From NCBI RefSeq assembly GCF_003217515.1, contig NZ_QJSX01000026.1, positions 1-48,000 of the forward strand: DNA of 48,000 nucleotides, written 5' to 3'. The DNA comes from Deinococcus yavapaiensis KR-236. GTDB taxonomy: Bacteria > Deinococcota > Deinococci > Deinococcales > Deinococcaceae. Each line of letters opens with the position of its first letter. The first letter of the stretch is position 1. Of the stretch, positions 14,861-21,208 are shown piece by piece. The position numbers and the translations under genes were made by a program. The notes under the pieces were generated by a model that was not told where the DNA came from, ran no database searches, and was given only the letters and a program-made list of their open reading frames with translations.

Positions 14861-15946
14861 CTACCGAACCTCGAAGCGCACTTTGTCCGCCGCGTTGAAT
14901 TCGTAACCGTCGGGATTCCAGTCGTCTTCGGGATCGAGAGGCTGGGTGACGCCGTGCTCGTCCGTCGCGCGGCACCACACCTCGTGCTCGCCTCGCGCCA
15001 AGGTCGCGACGAGTTCCCAGCGGCGCCATCCGAAGCGGCTCGACTCGACCTCCAAGGTGGCTTCGCTCCACGACCGCCCGCCATCGACGGAAAGCTCCAC
15101 CTTCGAGATGGAGCTTCGACCATCGTTGAAGGCACAACCCGAGAACGTGACGGTTCCCCGCACGATCTCTCCTTCCTCGGGCGTCCAGATCACGCTTTTG
15201 AGAAGTTGCCGCCAGCACGGCGTTCGGCGTCCGTCCGGGTGAAGCGTCCGGTAACGTTCCTGCTGCGCTTCGTGGCTCGTCTCGTCTCGGGTGAGGGTGA
15301 GCTTGCGCAGCCACTTCACGTTCACCGTGCCGTAGAAGCCCGGAACGAGCAGGCGAGCGGGACCGCCGTGCACGCCGCCGAGCGCCTCTCCGTTCATGCG
15401 GTAAGCGACGATGCCGACGTCGAGGGCGTCGGCGAGGGGCACGCTCTTCTCGAAGCCGTCACCGTCCCCGTCCCCGCCCGTCGCGGTGAGAAAGCGTGCG
15501 TCCGCCAGCACGTGCGAGTCGGCAAGCAGGGCCGAGAGCGGCACGCCGCCCCACAAGACGTTCATGACGCCGCCCCTTCCCCACTGGCAGCCTTCGATCA
15601 AGTGCGCGTCGCGGTAAAAGGCGCGCCCGTTGCCCGCGCACTGCATGACCGCCTCGACTTCACGCAGTGGAAAGGACGCGAGATCAGCGAGATCGAGCGT
15701 GAATGGCCGCCCGATCAACCCGCCGACTTCGAGCGTGCCCGTCATGGAAGGCGCTTCGAGCGTCTCGGTGCCCTCGGGGTAAGGATTGGAGTTGCGGACG
15801 AACGCGACGCTTTGCGGCGTGAAACGGTAGGCTCGCAGCAGCGCGAGCGGGGTTTCGAGCACTTCGCCTCGGTCCTCGAGGGGCCGAAGGGCAGCGCGTT
15901 TCTCCGCGAGGGTCGTCGGGAGATTCGACCTGTCCTGAATCGTCAT
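14861..15946 (-). CDS. Sulfite oxidase/dehydrogenase-like molybdopterin enzyme
   Basis: 361 residues. The molybdenum-ligating Cys is at about 103 in MQCAGNGR, followed by GCQWGRGGVMNVLWGGVPLSALL and GGVHGGPARLLVPGFYGTVNVKWL, the sulfite-oxidase core. The C-terminal 120 residues form the dimerisation domain (VELSVDGGRSWSEATLE, RRWELVATLARGEHEVWCRATDEHG). There is no heme b5 domain and no clear signal peptide. The reaction would be oxidation of sulfite to sulfate, passing electrons to an unknown acceptor. AGGAGG lies about 5 nt before the ATG. It is the second gene after an enoyl-CoA hydratase, 18 nt apart, and converges on the ssuD-like gene. Confidence 0.88.
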   Translation of the reverse strand: MTIQDRSNLPTTLAEKRAALRPLEDRGEVLETPLALLRAYRFTPQSVAFVRNSNPYPEGTETLEAPSMTGTLEVGGLIGRPFTLDLADLASFPLREVEAVMQCAGNGRAFYRDAHLIEGCQWGRGGVMNVLWGGVPLSALLADSHVLADARFLTATGGDGDGDGFEKSVPLADALDVGIVAYRMNGEALGGVHGGPARLLVPGFYGTVNVKWLRKLTLTRDETSHEAQQERYRTLHPDGRRTPCWRQLLKSVIWTPEEGEIVRGTVTFSGCAFNDGRSSISKVELSVDGGRSWSEATLEVESSRFGWRRWELVATLARGEHEVWCRATDEHGVTQPLDPEDDWNPDGYEFNAADKVRFEVR

Positions 15947-15964
15947 ACCGCCTCCTGAATGCCT

Positions 15965-16786
15965 TCAGGATGACAGATCGCGCGGCTCGCTTCCTTGAGT
16001 TCCGATTGTGTTTCGAGGCCAGACGGGCTCGCGCTTCTCCAAAAACGCCGAGACGCCCTCCTTGAGGTCGGCGGTCGTGCGCGTCCACGCGTTCACGCCC
16101 ACCGCGTAGCGAAGCGCCTCGGCCAAGCCCATGCCGGGCACGAGGGCGAGCATCTCTTTGGTCGTGGCGAGCGCCGTGGGCGAATTCGAGGCGATGACGC
16201 CCGCGAGGCCGAGCGCCCGCTCCAAGGCGGTTCCGTCGGGCACGACCTCGTTCACGAGCCCCATGCGGTACGCCTCGGCGGCGGGCACGAGCTTGCCCGT
16301 CAGCAGAAGTTCGCGGGCGTGCTTCTCACCGACGACGCGCAGCAAGAACACCATCACGATCGCCGCGACGAAGCCGAGCTTCACCTCGGTGTAACCGAAC
16401 TTCGCGCTTTCCCCGGCCACGACGAGGTCGCACGCGGACGCGAGGCCGGCGCCGCCCGCGATAGCCGCGCCCTCGACCGCGGCGACGACCGGCTTGTCGA
16501 AGGTGTAGATGCGCTCCAGCAAGCTCGCGAGGCGCTGCGAGTCGGCCTTGTTGGCCTCGCTGCTCGCCGAGCCGAGGGCCTGCAGGGCCTTGAGGTCCGC
16601 TCCGGCGCTGAACACCTTGCCTTCCCCGGTGAGGACGACCGCTCGGACGTTCGCGTCGTCGTGCAGCGCTTCGAGGGCGTCGTGCAGGGCGGCGACGAGG
16701 TCGGCGGACAAGGCGTTGCGAACGTCGGGGCGACTGAGCTTCACGAGGGCGACGTGGTCGGCGGTCTGCACTTGAACGAGTGACAT
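15965..16786 (-). CDS. Enoyl-CoA hydratase/isomerase family protein
   Basis: 273 residues from ATG 16786. The crotonase fold is shown by VRAVVLTGEGKVFSAGADLKAL (first oxyanion-hole segment), IAGGAGLASACDLVVA (second) and FGYTEVKLGF. The Glu of GYTE corresponds to the second catalytic Glu of enoyl-CoA hydratase. The position of the first Glu, in the AGG segment, is Gly or Ala here, as in methylglutaconyl-CoA hydratase-like members. It probably acts in branched-chain or fatty acyl-CoA breakdown in the cytoplasm. The start is preferred over the upstream in-frame start because TATCGT sits 6 nt before it. It leads an operon with the sulfite-oxidase gene. Confidence 0.88.
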   Translation of the reverse strand: MSLVQVQTADHVALVKLSRPDVRNALSADLVAALHDALEALHDDANVRAVVLTGEGKVFSAGADLKALQALGSASSEANKADSQRLASLLERIYTFDKPVVAAVEGAAIAGGAGLASACDLVVAGESAKFGYTEVKLGFVAAIVMVFLLRVVGEKHARELLLTGKLVPAAEAYRMGLVNEVVPDGTALERALGLAGVIASNSPTALATTKEMLALVPGMGLAEALRYAVGVNAWTRTTADLKEGVSAFLEKREPVWPRNTIGTQGSEPRDLSS

Positions 16787-16792
16787 GCAGGC

Positions 16793-16798
16793 ACGATA
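16793..16798 (-). promoter_or_regulatory. Leaderless-type extended -10 box, enoyl-CoA hydratase operon
   Basis: TGTATCGT on the minus strand places TATCGT 6 nt before the ATG, with an extended-TG feature. Confidence 0.6.
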
Positions 16799-16899
16799 CA
16801 AGCCCGCGCCGTCATACTTCGCGCCTTCACCGTGCGTGAACGACCGTCACATTCACTCACTTGACGTTTGCTAGGATGTCCAACCGGAGGAAAGCAGAC

Positions 16900-17106
16900 G
16901 TGCCGACGTATCAATACAAGAACCTCGAGACGGGTGAACTCTACGAGATCAAGCAGAGCATGACCGAAGCGCCTCTGACAGCGCACCCGGAGACGGGCGC
17001 GCCCATCAAGCGCATCTTGTCGCGTCCGGGAATCGCGTTCAAAGGCTCGGGCTTCTACGTCACCGACAGCCGTCCCGCCGAAACCAGCAAGGCGTCGGGA
17101 GAGTAA
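16900..17106 (+). CDS. FmdB-like small protein lacking the zinc cysteines
   Basis: 68 residues, starting MPTYQYKN from a GTG with GGAGG 9 nt upstream. It follows the FmdB regulatory-protein pattern to the end (QSMTEAPLT, then IAFKGSGFYVTDSR). Canonical members have two CxxC pairs binding zinc. Here the two sites read KNLETGEL and HPETGAP, with no Cys anywhere. The fold may persist without metal, or the protein may have a changed role. FmdB itself was linked to formamidase regulation, but most homologues are uncharacterised. The stop is followed at once by the GTG of a DegP-like protease, so the two are cotranscribed. Confidence 0.85.
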   Translation: MPTYQYKNLETGELYEIKQSMTEAPLTAHPETGAPIKRILSRPGIAFKGSGFYVTDSRPAETSKASGE

Positions 17107-18195
17107 GTGCGGGCAGTTCGTCGGGCGCTTCTCGTCGCAGGGCTCCTGAGCCTCGCGACGCTCGGGTACGTCACGGGCCGCGTCACGGCTCAGCGCGCGC
17201 TCGTCACGCCCGACGAAATCAACACGGTGGAAGTCACGCGCGACGCCATCAAGGCGGTCGTGAAGATCGACGTCCGCATTCCCAAGGCGCAACTCCAGCC
17301 GGGCGAGCCGCCCACGGACACGGGGTCGGGCTTCTTCTACAAGCCCAACCTCATCATCACGAACTACCACGTGGTGCAGTTCCAAGAAGGCATCACGGTG
17401 ACGCTGCACGACGGTCGGCGCGTCGCCGCGAAGCTCGAAGGCATCGATCCTGGCGTGGACGTCGCGATTCTGCGCGTGTCGGGCGTGACCGCTCCGAAAG
17501 CCGTTTCGTTCGGTTCGAGCGCGCGTCTCATCCCGGGTCAGCGACTCATCGCGATCGGGGCGCCATTCACGTATCAGAACTTCATCTCGACCGGCGTGTT
17601 CTCCACGGCGATCAGCGGCTTGCCGCGCGCCGACAATCTGGGCCTCGAAATCGGTCAGTACCTGCTGACCGACGCGAGCATTCAGAGCGGCAACTCGGGC
17701 GGCCCGATCTTCAATTCACGAGGAGAAGTCGTGGGCGTCGCGGACGCGAACGTCGCCACGAACAACTTCCTGCCCGGCGCGATCGGCGTGATCATTCCGA
17801 GCGACGTCGTGCGGCAAAGCGTCCAGGACCTCGAGCGAGTCGGCGTGCCGCAACGCGGCACGCTCGGCGTGACCTTCGTGGACCTCGGCGACATCGACCC
17901 CGCGTTTCGCCGCGGCCTGGGACTCACGAGCAGCGAAGGCGCCTTGGTCGACGAGGTGCCCGCCGGTTCGACCGGGGCGCAGGCGGGCTTGCGAGGCAGC
18001 GTACGCAACGCCAACGGCCAGCTCGTCACCCTCGGTGACGTCATCGTCGCGGTGGACGGCCAGCGGGTGAAGTCGTCGTACGACGTGTACCGTCTCGTCG
18101 CTGCCAAGCGCGCGGGGCAAAGCGTGACGCTTCGCGTGTGGCGCAACCGCAAGGAAGTCAACATCAAGGCGACCTTGCTGCGCCGCACGTTGTGA
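17107..18195 (+). CDS. HtrA/DegP-type trypsin-like serine protease with PDZ domain
   Basis: 362 residues. One N-terminal hydrophobic segment (ALLVAGLLSLATLGYVTG) serves as signal or anchor. The catalytic triad is His about 88 (NYHVV), Asp about 118 (VDVAIL) and Ser about 197 (QSGNSGGP). A single PDZ domain covers about 265-350 (GALVDEVPAGSTGAQAGLRG, LGDVIVAVDGQRVKSSYDVYRL). It would degrade or refold damaged envelope proteins. The GTG directly follows the FmdB-like stop codon, so translation is coupled. An intrinsic terminator follows. Confidence 0.93.
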   Translation: MRAVRRALLVAGLLSLATLGYVTGRVTAQRALVTPDEINTVEVTRDAIKAVVKIDVRIPKAQLQPGEPPTDTGSGFFYKPNLIITNYHVVQFQEGITVTLHDGRRVAAKLEGIDPGVDVAILRVSGVTAPKAVSFGSSARLIPGQRLIAIGAPFTYQNFISTGVFSTAISGLPRADNLGLEIGQYLLTDASIQSGNSGGPIFNSRGEVVGVADANVATNNFLPGAIGVIIPSDVVRQSVQDLERVGVPQRGTLGVTFVDLGDIDPAFRRGLGLTSSEGALVDEVPAGSTGAQAGLRGSVRNANGQLVTLGDVIVAVDGQRVKSSYDVYRLVAAKRAGQSVTLRVWRNRKEVNIKATLLRRTL

Positions 18196-18213
18196 CCTTC
18201 CGCTTCTTCGAAG

Positions 18214-18240
18214 AGGCCCCCGAGCGGGGCCTTTCTCGTT
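18214..18240 (+). terminator. Intrinsic terminator of the fmdB-like/protease operon
   Basis: AGGCCCC (18214-18220), loop CGAGC, GGGGCCT (18226-18232), followed by TTCTCGTTT. It lies 18 nt past the protease stop codon. Confidence 0.85.
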
Positions 18241-18323
18241 TCGTCCGCCTTTCACGCGGGCGGTTCGGGGAACGCGGGCGCTGTCAAGAAGCCGTCCTCA
18301 CGTGAAGGCATTGTGAACGCAGT

Positions 18324-18329
18324 TAGACT
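18324..18329 (+). promoter_or_regulatory. Near-leaderless -10 box, deoxynucleoside kinase operon
   Basis: TAGACT, 8 nt before the ATG at 18338; no Shine-Dalgarno is visible. Confidence 0.5.
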
Positions 18330-18337
18330 GCTTCCCG

Positions 18338-18949
18338 ATGTACGTCGTCGTCGAAGGTCCGATCGGGGTGGGCAAGACAAGCCTCACCCGCTTGCTCGCA
18401 CGCGAGTTCAACGCGCGTGTCAACCTCGAGGTCGTCGAGGAAAATCCGTTCCTGGCCAAGTTCTACGAGAACCCGGGAGCGTTCGCCTTTCAAGTGCAAG
18501 CGTTCTTCTTGCTGTCGCGCTTCAAGCAACTCCAAGCGCTCGTGCAAGGCGACTTGTTCAGCGGAAACGTCGTGTCGGACTACTTCTTCGACAAGGACTT
18601 CATCTTCGCCGCAATGAACCTCAAGGACGACGAGTTCGCGCTGTACGAGGATCTCTACCAGCACTTGAAGCCGAGGGTCGCGCAGCCGGATCTGGTCGTG
18701 TATCTGCGCGCCGAGACGGACGTGCTGCTGTCGCGGATCGCCAAGCGCGGCCGATCGTTCGAGCGGGACATGCAAGCGGCGTACCTTGCCGAACTCACCC
18801 GCCGCTACGACGAGTACTTTCGCACGTACGAAGGCTCGCTGCTCGTCGTGGACGCCGCGCAGTACGATTTCGTCGGCAACGCCCTCGACGAGGCCGCCGT
18901 TTTGCGGTGCGTGCGCGACGCGCTGCCAGGAGAGGCCGCGGTGGCGTGA
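18338..18949 (+). CDS. Deoxynucleoside kinase (deoxyguanosine kinase-like)
   Basis: 203 residues. The P-loop EGPIGVGKTSLT is at 7-18. NPFLAKFYENP, then FQVQAFFLLSRFKQ, SDYFFDKDFIFA and a lid region RIAKRGRSFERDM are the deoxynucleoside-kinase motifs. The SDYxFxKDxIFA motif resembles Gram-positive deoxyguanosine kinases. It phosphorylates a deoxynucleoside to its 5'-monophosphate using ATP, for dNTP salvage. The stop overlaps the start of the second kinase (TGATG), so the two are translationally coupled. Many two-subunit deoxyguanosine/deoxyadenosine kinases are encoded this way. Which base each prefers is inferred from motif similarity only. Confidence 0.9.
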   Translation: MYVVVEGPIGVGKTSLTRLLAREFNARVNLEVVEENPFLAKFYENPGAFAFQVQAFFLLSRFKQLQALVQGDLFSGNVVSDYFFDKDFIFAAMNLKDDEFALYEDLYQHLKPRVAQPDLVVYLRAETDVLLSRIAKRGRSFERDMQAAYLAELTRRYDEYFRTYEGSLLVVDAAQYDFVGNALDEAAVLRCVRDALPGEAAVA

Positions 18950-19572
18950 TGTACTTGGCGATCTCCGGCAACATCGGCAGCGGAAAAAGCAGCCTCACGG
19001 GCCTGCTGTCCGAGCGGTACGGCCTCGCGCCCGTGTACGAAGCGGTCGACACGAATCCGTACTTGCAAGACTTCTACGCCGACATGCGCCGCTACTCGTT
19101 CCACAGCCAAGTGTTCTTCTTGTCGAAACGGCTGGAGCAGCACCTCAAGCTCATCAACGGAGCGCGAAGCGTCATCCAGGACCGCACGGTGTTCGAGGAC
19201 GCGAACATCTTCGCGCGCAATCTCTTCGAGTCGGGCAGCATGGAAGGGCGCGATTGGCAGACGTACCTGGGCCTTTACGAAGGCATCCTGCCCGCCTTGC
19301 GCGAGCCCGACTTGCTGATTCACATCGAGGCGGGTCTGGGAACGTTACGTCGCCGTATCGCCTTGCGAGGACGCGACTACGAGCAAGGAATTCCCGACGA
19401 GTACCTGCTGCGTCTCAGCGGCCTGTACGACGAATTCGTCGACACGTACGCCCTGTCTCCCATCGTTCGCGTGCCCGGCGACGACCTCGACTTCGTGCAC
19501 GACGACGCGGCGTTCGCGTGGATCTGCGACCGCATCGAGGCGCTGGGCTTCGGTGTGCCACTGCTGCGGTGA
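18949..19572 (+). CDS. Deoxynucleoside kinase (deoxyadenosine kinase-like)
   Basis: 207 residues. P-loop SGNIGSGKSSLTG at 6-18. Then NPYLQDFYADMRRYSFHSQVFFLSKRLEQH, QDRTVFEDANIFARNL (catalytic Glu/Arg region) and lid RRRIALRGRDYEQGI. It is a paralogue of the preceding gene and resembles deoxyadenosine/deoxycytidine kinases. It acts in the cytoplasm, salvaging deoxynucleosides released from DNA breakdown. The ATG lies in the TGATG overlap with the first kinase. It may form a heterodimer with it. Confidence 0.9.
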   Translation: MYLAISGNIGSGKSSLTGLLSERYGLAPVYEAVDTNPYLQDFYADMRRYSFHSQVFFLSKRLEQHLKLINGARSVIQDRTVFEDANIFARNLFESGSMEGRDWQTYLGLYEGILPALREPDLLIHIEAGLGTLRRRIALRGRDYEQGIPDEYLLRLSGLYDEFVDTYALSPIVRVPGDDLDFVHDDAAFAWICDRIEALGFGVPLLR

Positions 19573-19622
19573 CATCGGGCTGGCAAGCCTCACACCGCAC
19601 GCTTCGAGAACCCTCCCGCTGG

Positions 19623-19654
19623 GGCGAGAACCCGCACCTTCTCCGGTTCTCGCC
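19623..19654 (+). terminator. Hairpin after the deoxynucleoside kinase operon
   Basis: GGCGAGAACC (19623-19632) and GGTTCTCGCC (19645-19654) form a perfect 10-bp stem with a 12-nt loop. No U tract follows, so termination strength is uncertain. Confidence 0.5.
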
Positions 19655-19674
19655 AAACGTCCTTCATCGCCTTC

Positions 19675-19705
19675 GCGTCGACGCCGTCTCGAACAGCGTC
19701 GACGC
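19675..19705. promoter_or_regulatory. Two copies of a 10-bp palindrome in the murE promoter
   Basis: GCGTCGACGC occurs at 19675-19684 and 19696-19705, 21 bp apart or two helical turns. The second copy ends 3 nt before the murE -10 box. This layout is typical of a repressor operator pair, but GTCGAC is common in this genome type. Confidence 0.4.
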
Positions 19706-19708
19706 TGC

Positions 19709-19714
19709 TAGATT
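19709..19714 (+). promoter_or_regulatory. Leaderless-type -10 box, murE
   Basis: TAGATT, 6 nt before the ATG at 19721; no Shine-Dalgarno. Confidence 0.6.
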
Positions 19715-19720
19715 GACGTC

Positions 19721-21163
19721 ATGTTGCTGTCGCGTCTCGCCGCCGCCTTGTCCCTGCCCGCTCCCGACCGCGATTCCGACGTGCTCGGGGTCACGCACAA
19801 CGCCGACTGGGTGAAGCCCGGGGACGTGTTCGTGGCGATTCGAGGCGCCAAGTTCGACGGGCACGCGTTCATCCCCGAGGTGATCGAGCGAGGTGCGGTC
19901 GCGGTCGTCGGGCAAGGCTGGGAAGGCGAGGCGAGCGTACCTTACCTCAAGGTACCGCATGCCCGCGAGGCGCTCGCCGACCTGGCGGCCGAGTTGCGCG
20001 GCCATCCGAGCCGCGCCTTGAAGGTCGTCGGCGTGACGGGCACGGACGGCAAGACGACGACGAGTTGGCTGACCTTGCATCTTCTGAGAAGCGCCGGATT
20101 GAAGACGGGCTTGCTTTCGACGGTGGGGTATCAGCGTCCCGACGGCGAGCTTCATCACTTCCCCGCCCACTTCACGACGCCCGAGGCGCCGCAAGTGCAA
20201 GCGACGCTGAGCGAAATTCTGGAAGCGGGCGGCGAGGCGGCCGTGCTGGAGTCGAGCAGCCACGCTTTGCAACTCGACCGCGTTCGTGGCGTCGCGTACG
20301 ACGTGGCCGTCTGGACGAACCTCACGCCCGAGCACCTCGACTTTCACGGGACGATGGAGGACTACTTTCTCGCGAAAAAGCGCCTCGTCGACTGGGCCGA
20401 GTTCGCGGTCGTGAACGCCGACGACGCGTGGGGCCGCCGCCTCGACGAGAAGCCGAGGTGGACGTACGGCGTCGATCACGACGCCGACTGGCGCGCGTTC
20501 GACATCCGCGACGTGCCAGGCGGCCTGGAATTCGCCGTGACCTCGCCGCTGGGTTCGTTCGACGCGCGTCTCCCGATGATCGGGCGCTTCAACGTCCACA
20601 ACGCGCTCGGCGCGATGGCCGCCGCCGCGCGGCTCGGCGCGACCCTCGACGAACTTCGAGACGGCCTCGCGCGCTTCGCGGGCGTGCCGGGCCGCATGCA
20701 GATCGTCGCCGCCGAGCCCGTGCGGGTCATCGTGGACTTCGCGCACACTCCGCCGAGTCTGGAGAAGGCCCTGTCCGCCTTGCGCCCCACGACGCTCGGG
20801 CGTCTCATCGTCGTGATCGGCTCGGCGGGCGGCTTGCGCGATCCGGGCAAGCGCGCGCCCCTTGGCGAGACGGCGACGCGCCTCGCCGACGTCGCGATCT
20901 TCACGGAAGAGGATCACCGTGACACGCCCCTGGACGACATCCTGAACGAGATGGCGCGCGGCGCGCGCGAAGCGGGCCGAAGCAACTTCCTCCTCGTCGG
21001 CGATCGCCGCGAAGCCATTCGGGCCGCCATCGAGCGAGCGGAGCCCGGCGATACGGTCTTGCTCGCCGGGAAAGGCGCCGAGGACATTTTGGAGCGCACG
21101 CACGAGACGGTTCCCTGGGATGAAGCGGCGGAGGCGCGGCGGGCACTGCGGCCCGCGCCGTGA
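19721..21163 (+). CDS. murE: MurE, UDP-MurNAc-L-Ala-D-Glu:diamino-acid ligase
   Basis: 480 residues, all three Mur-ligase domains present. ATP-binding GVTGTDGKTTT is at about 104-114. LESSSHALQLDRV and TNLTPEHLDFHGTMEDYFLAKKRL (with the Lys likely carbamylated) mark the central domain. It adds the third residue to the peptidoglycan stem peptide in the cytoplasm. The usual specificity motif DNPR (diaminopimelate) reads EDHR here (about 397-400). Deinococcus wall peptides are known to contain ornithine, so an ornithine-adding enzyme is plausible. The start is leaderless. It may be repressed through the palindromes upstream. Confidence 0.93.
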   Translation: MLLSRLAAALSLPAPDRDSDVLGVTHNADWVKPGDVFVAIRGAKFDGHAFIPEVIERGAVAVVGQGWEGEASVPYLKVPHAREALADLAAELRGHPSRALKVVGVTGTDGKTTTSWLTLHLLRSAGLKTGLLSTVGYQRPDGELHHFPAHFTTPEAPQVQATLSEILEAGGEAAVLESSSHALQLDRVRGVAYDVAVWTNLTPEHLDFHGTMEDYFLAKKRLVDWAEFAVVNADDAWGRRLDEKPRWTYGVDHDADWRAFDIRDVPGGLEFAVTSPLGSFDARLPMIGRFNVHNALGAMAAAARLGATLDELRDGLARFAGVPGRMQIVAAEPVRVIVDFAHTPPSLEKALSALRPTTLGRLIVVIGSAGGLRDPGKRAPLGETATRLADVAIFTEEDHRDTPLDDILNEMARGAREAGRSNFLLVGDRREAIRAAIERAEPGDTVLLAGKGAEDILERTHETVPWDEAAEARRALRPAP

Positions 21164-21164
21164 A

Positions 21165-21189
21165 GAGGGGCGGGTGCCTCCCGCCCCTC
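21165..21189. terminator. Bidirectional terminator between murE and mfd
   Basis: GAGGGGCGGG (21165-21174), loop TGCCT, CCCGCCCCTC (21180-21189). A perfect 10-bp G+C stem between two convergent gene ends. Confidence 0.75.
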
Positions 21190-21208
21190 GTGACTTGCGC
21201 GCTCGGGG

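Noticed and set aside
16861..16866. TTGACG as a -35 box for the fmdB-like gene
   Set aside because: No acceptable -10 box lies 16-18 nt downstream; TAGGAT at 16872 is too close to pair with it.
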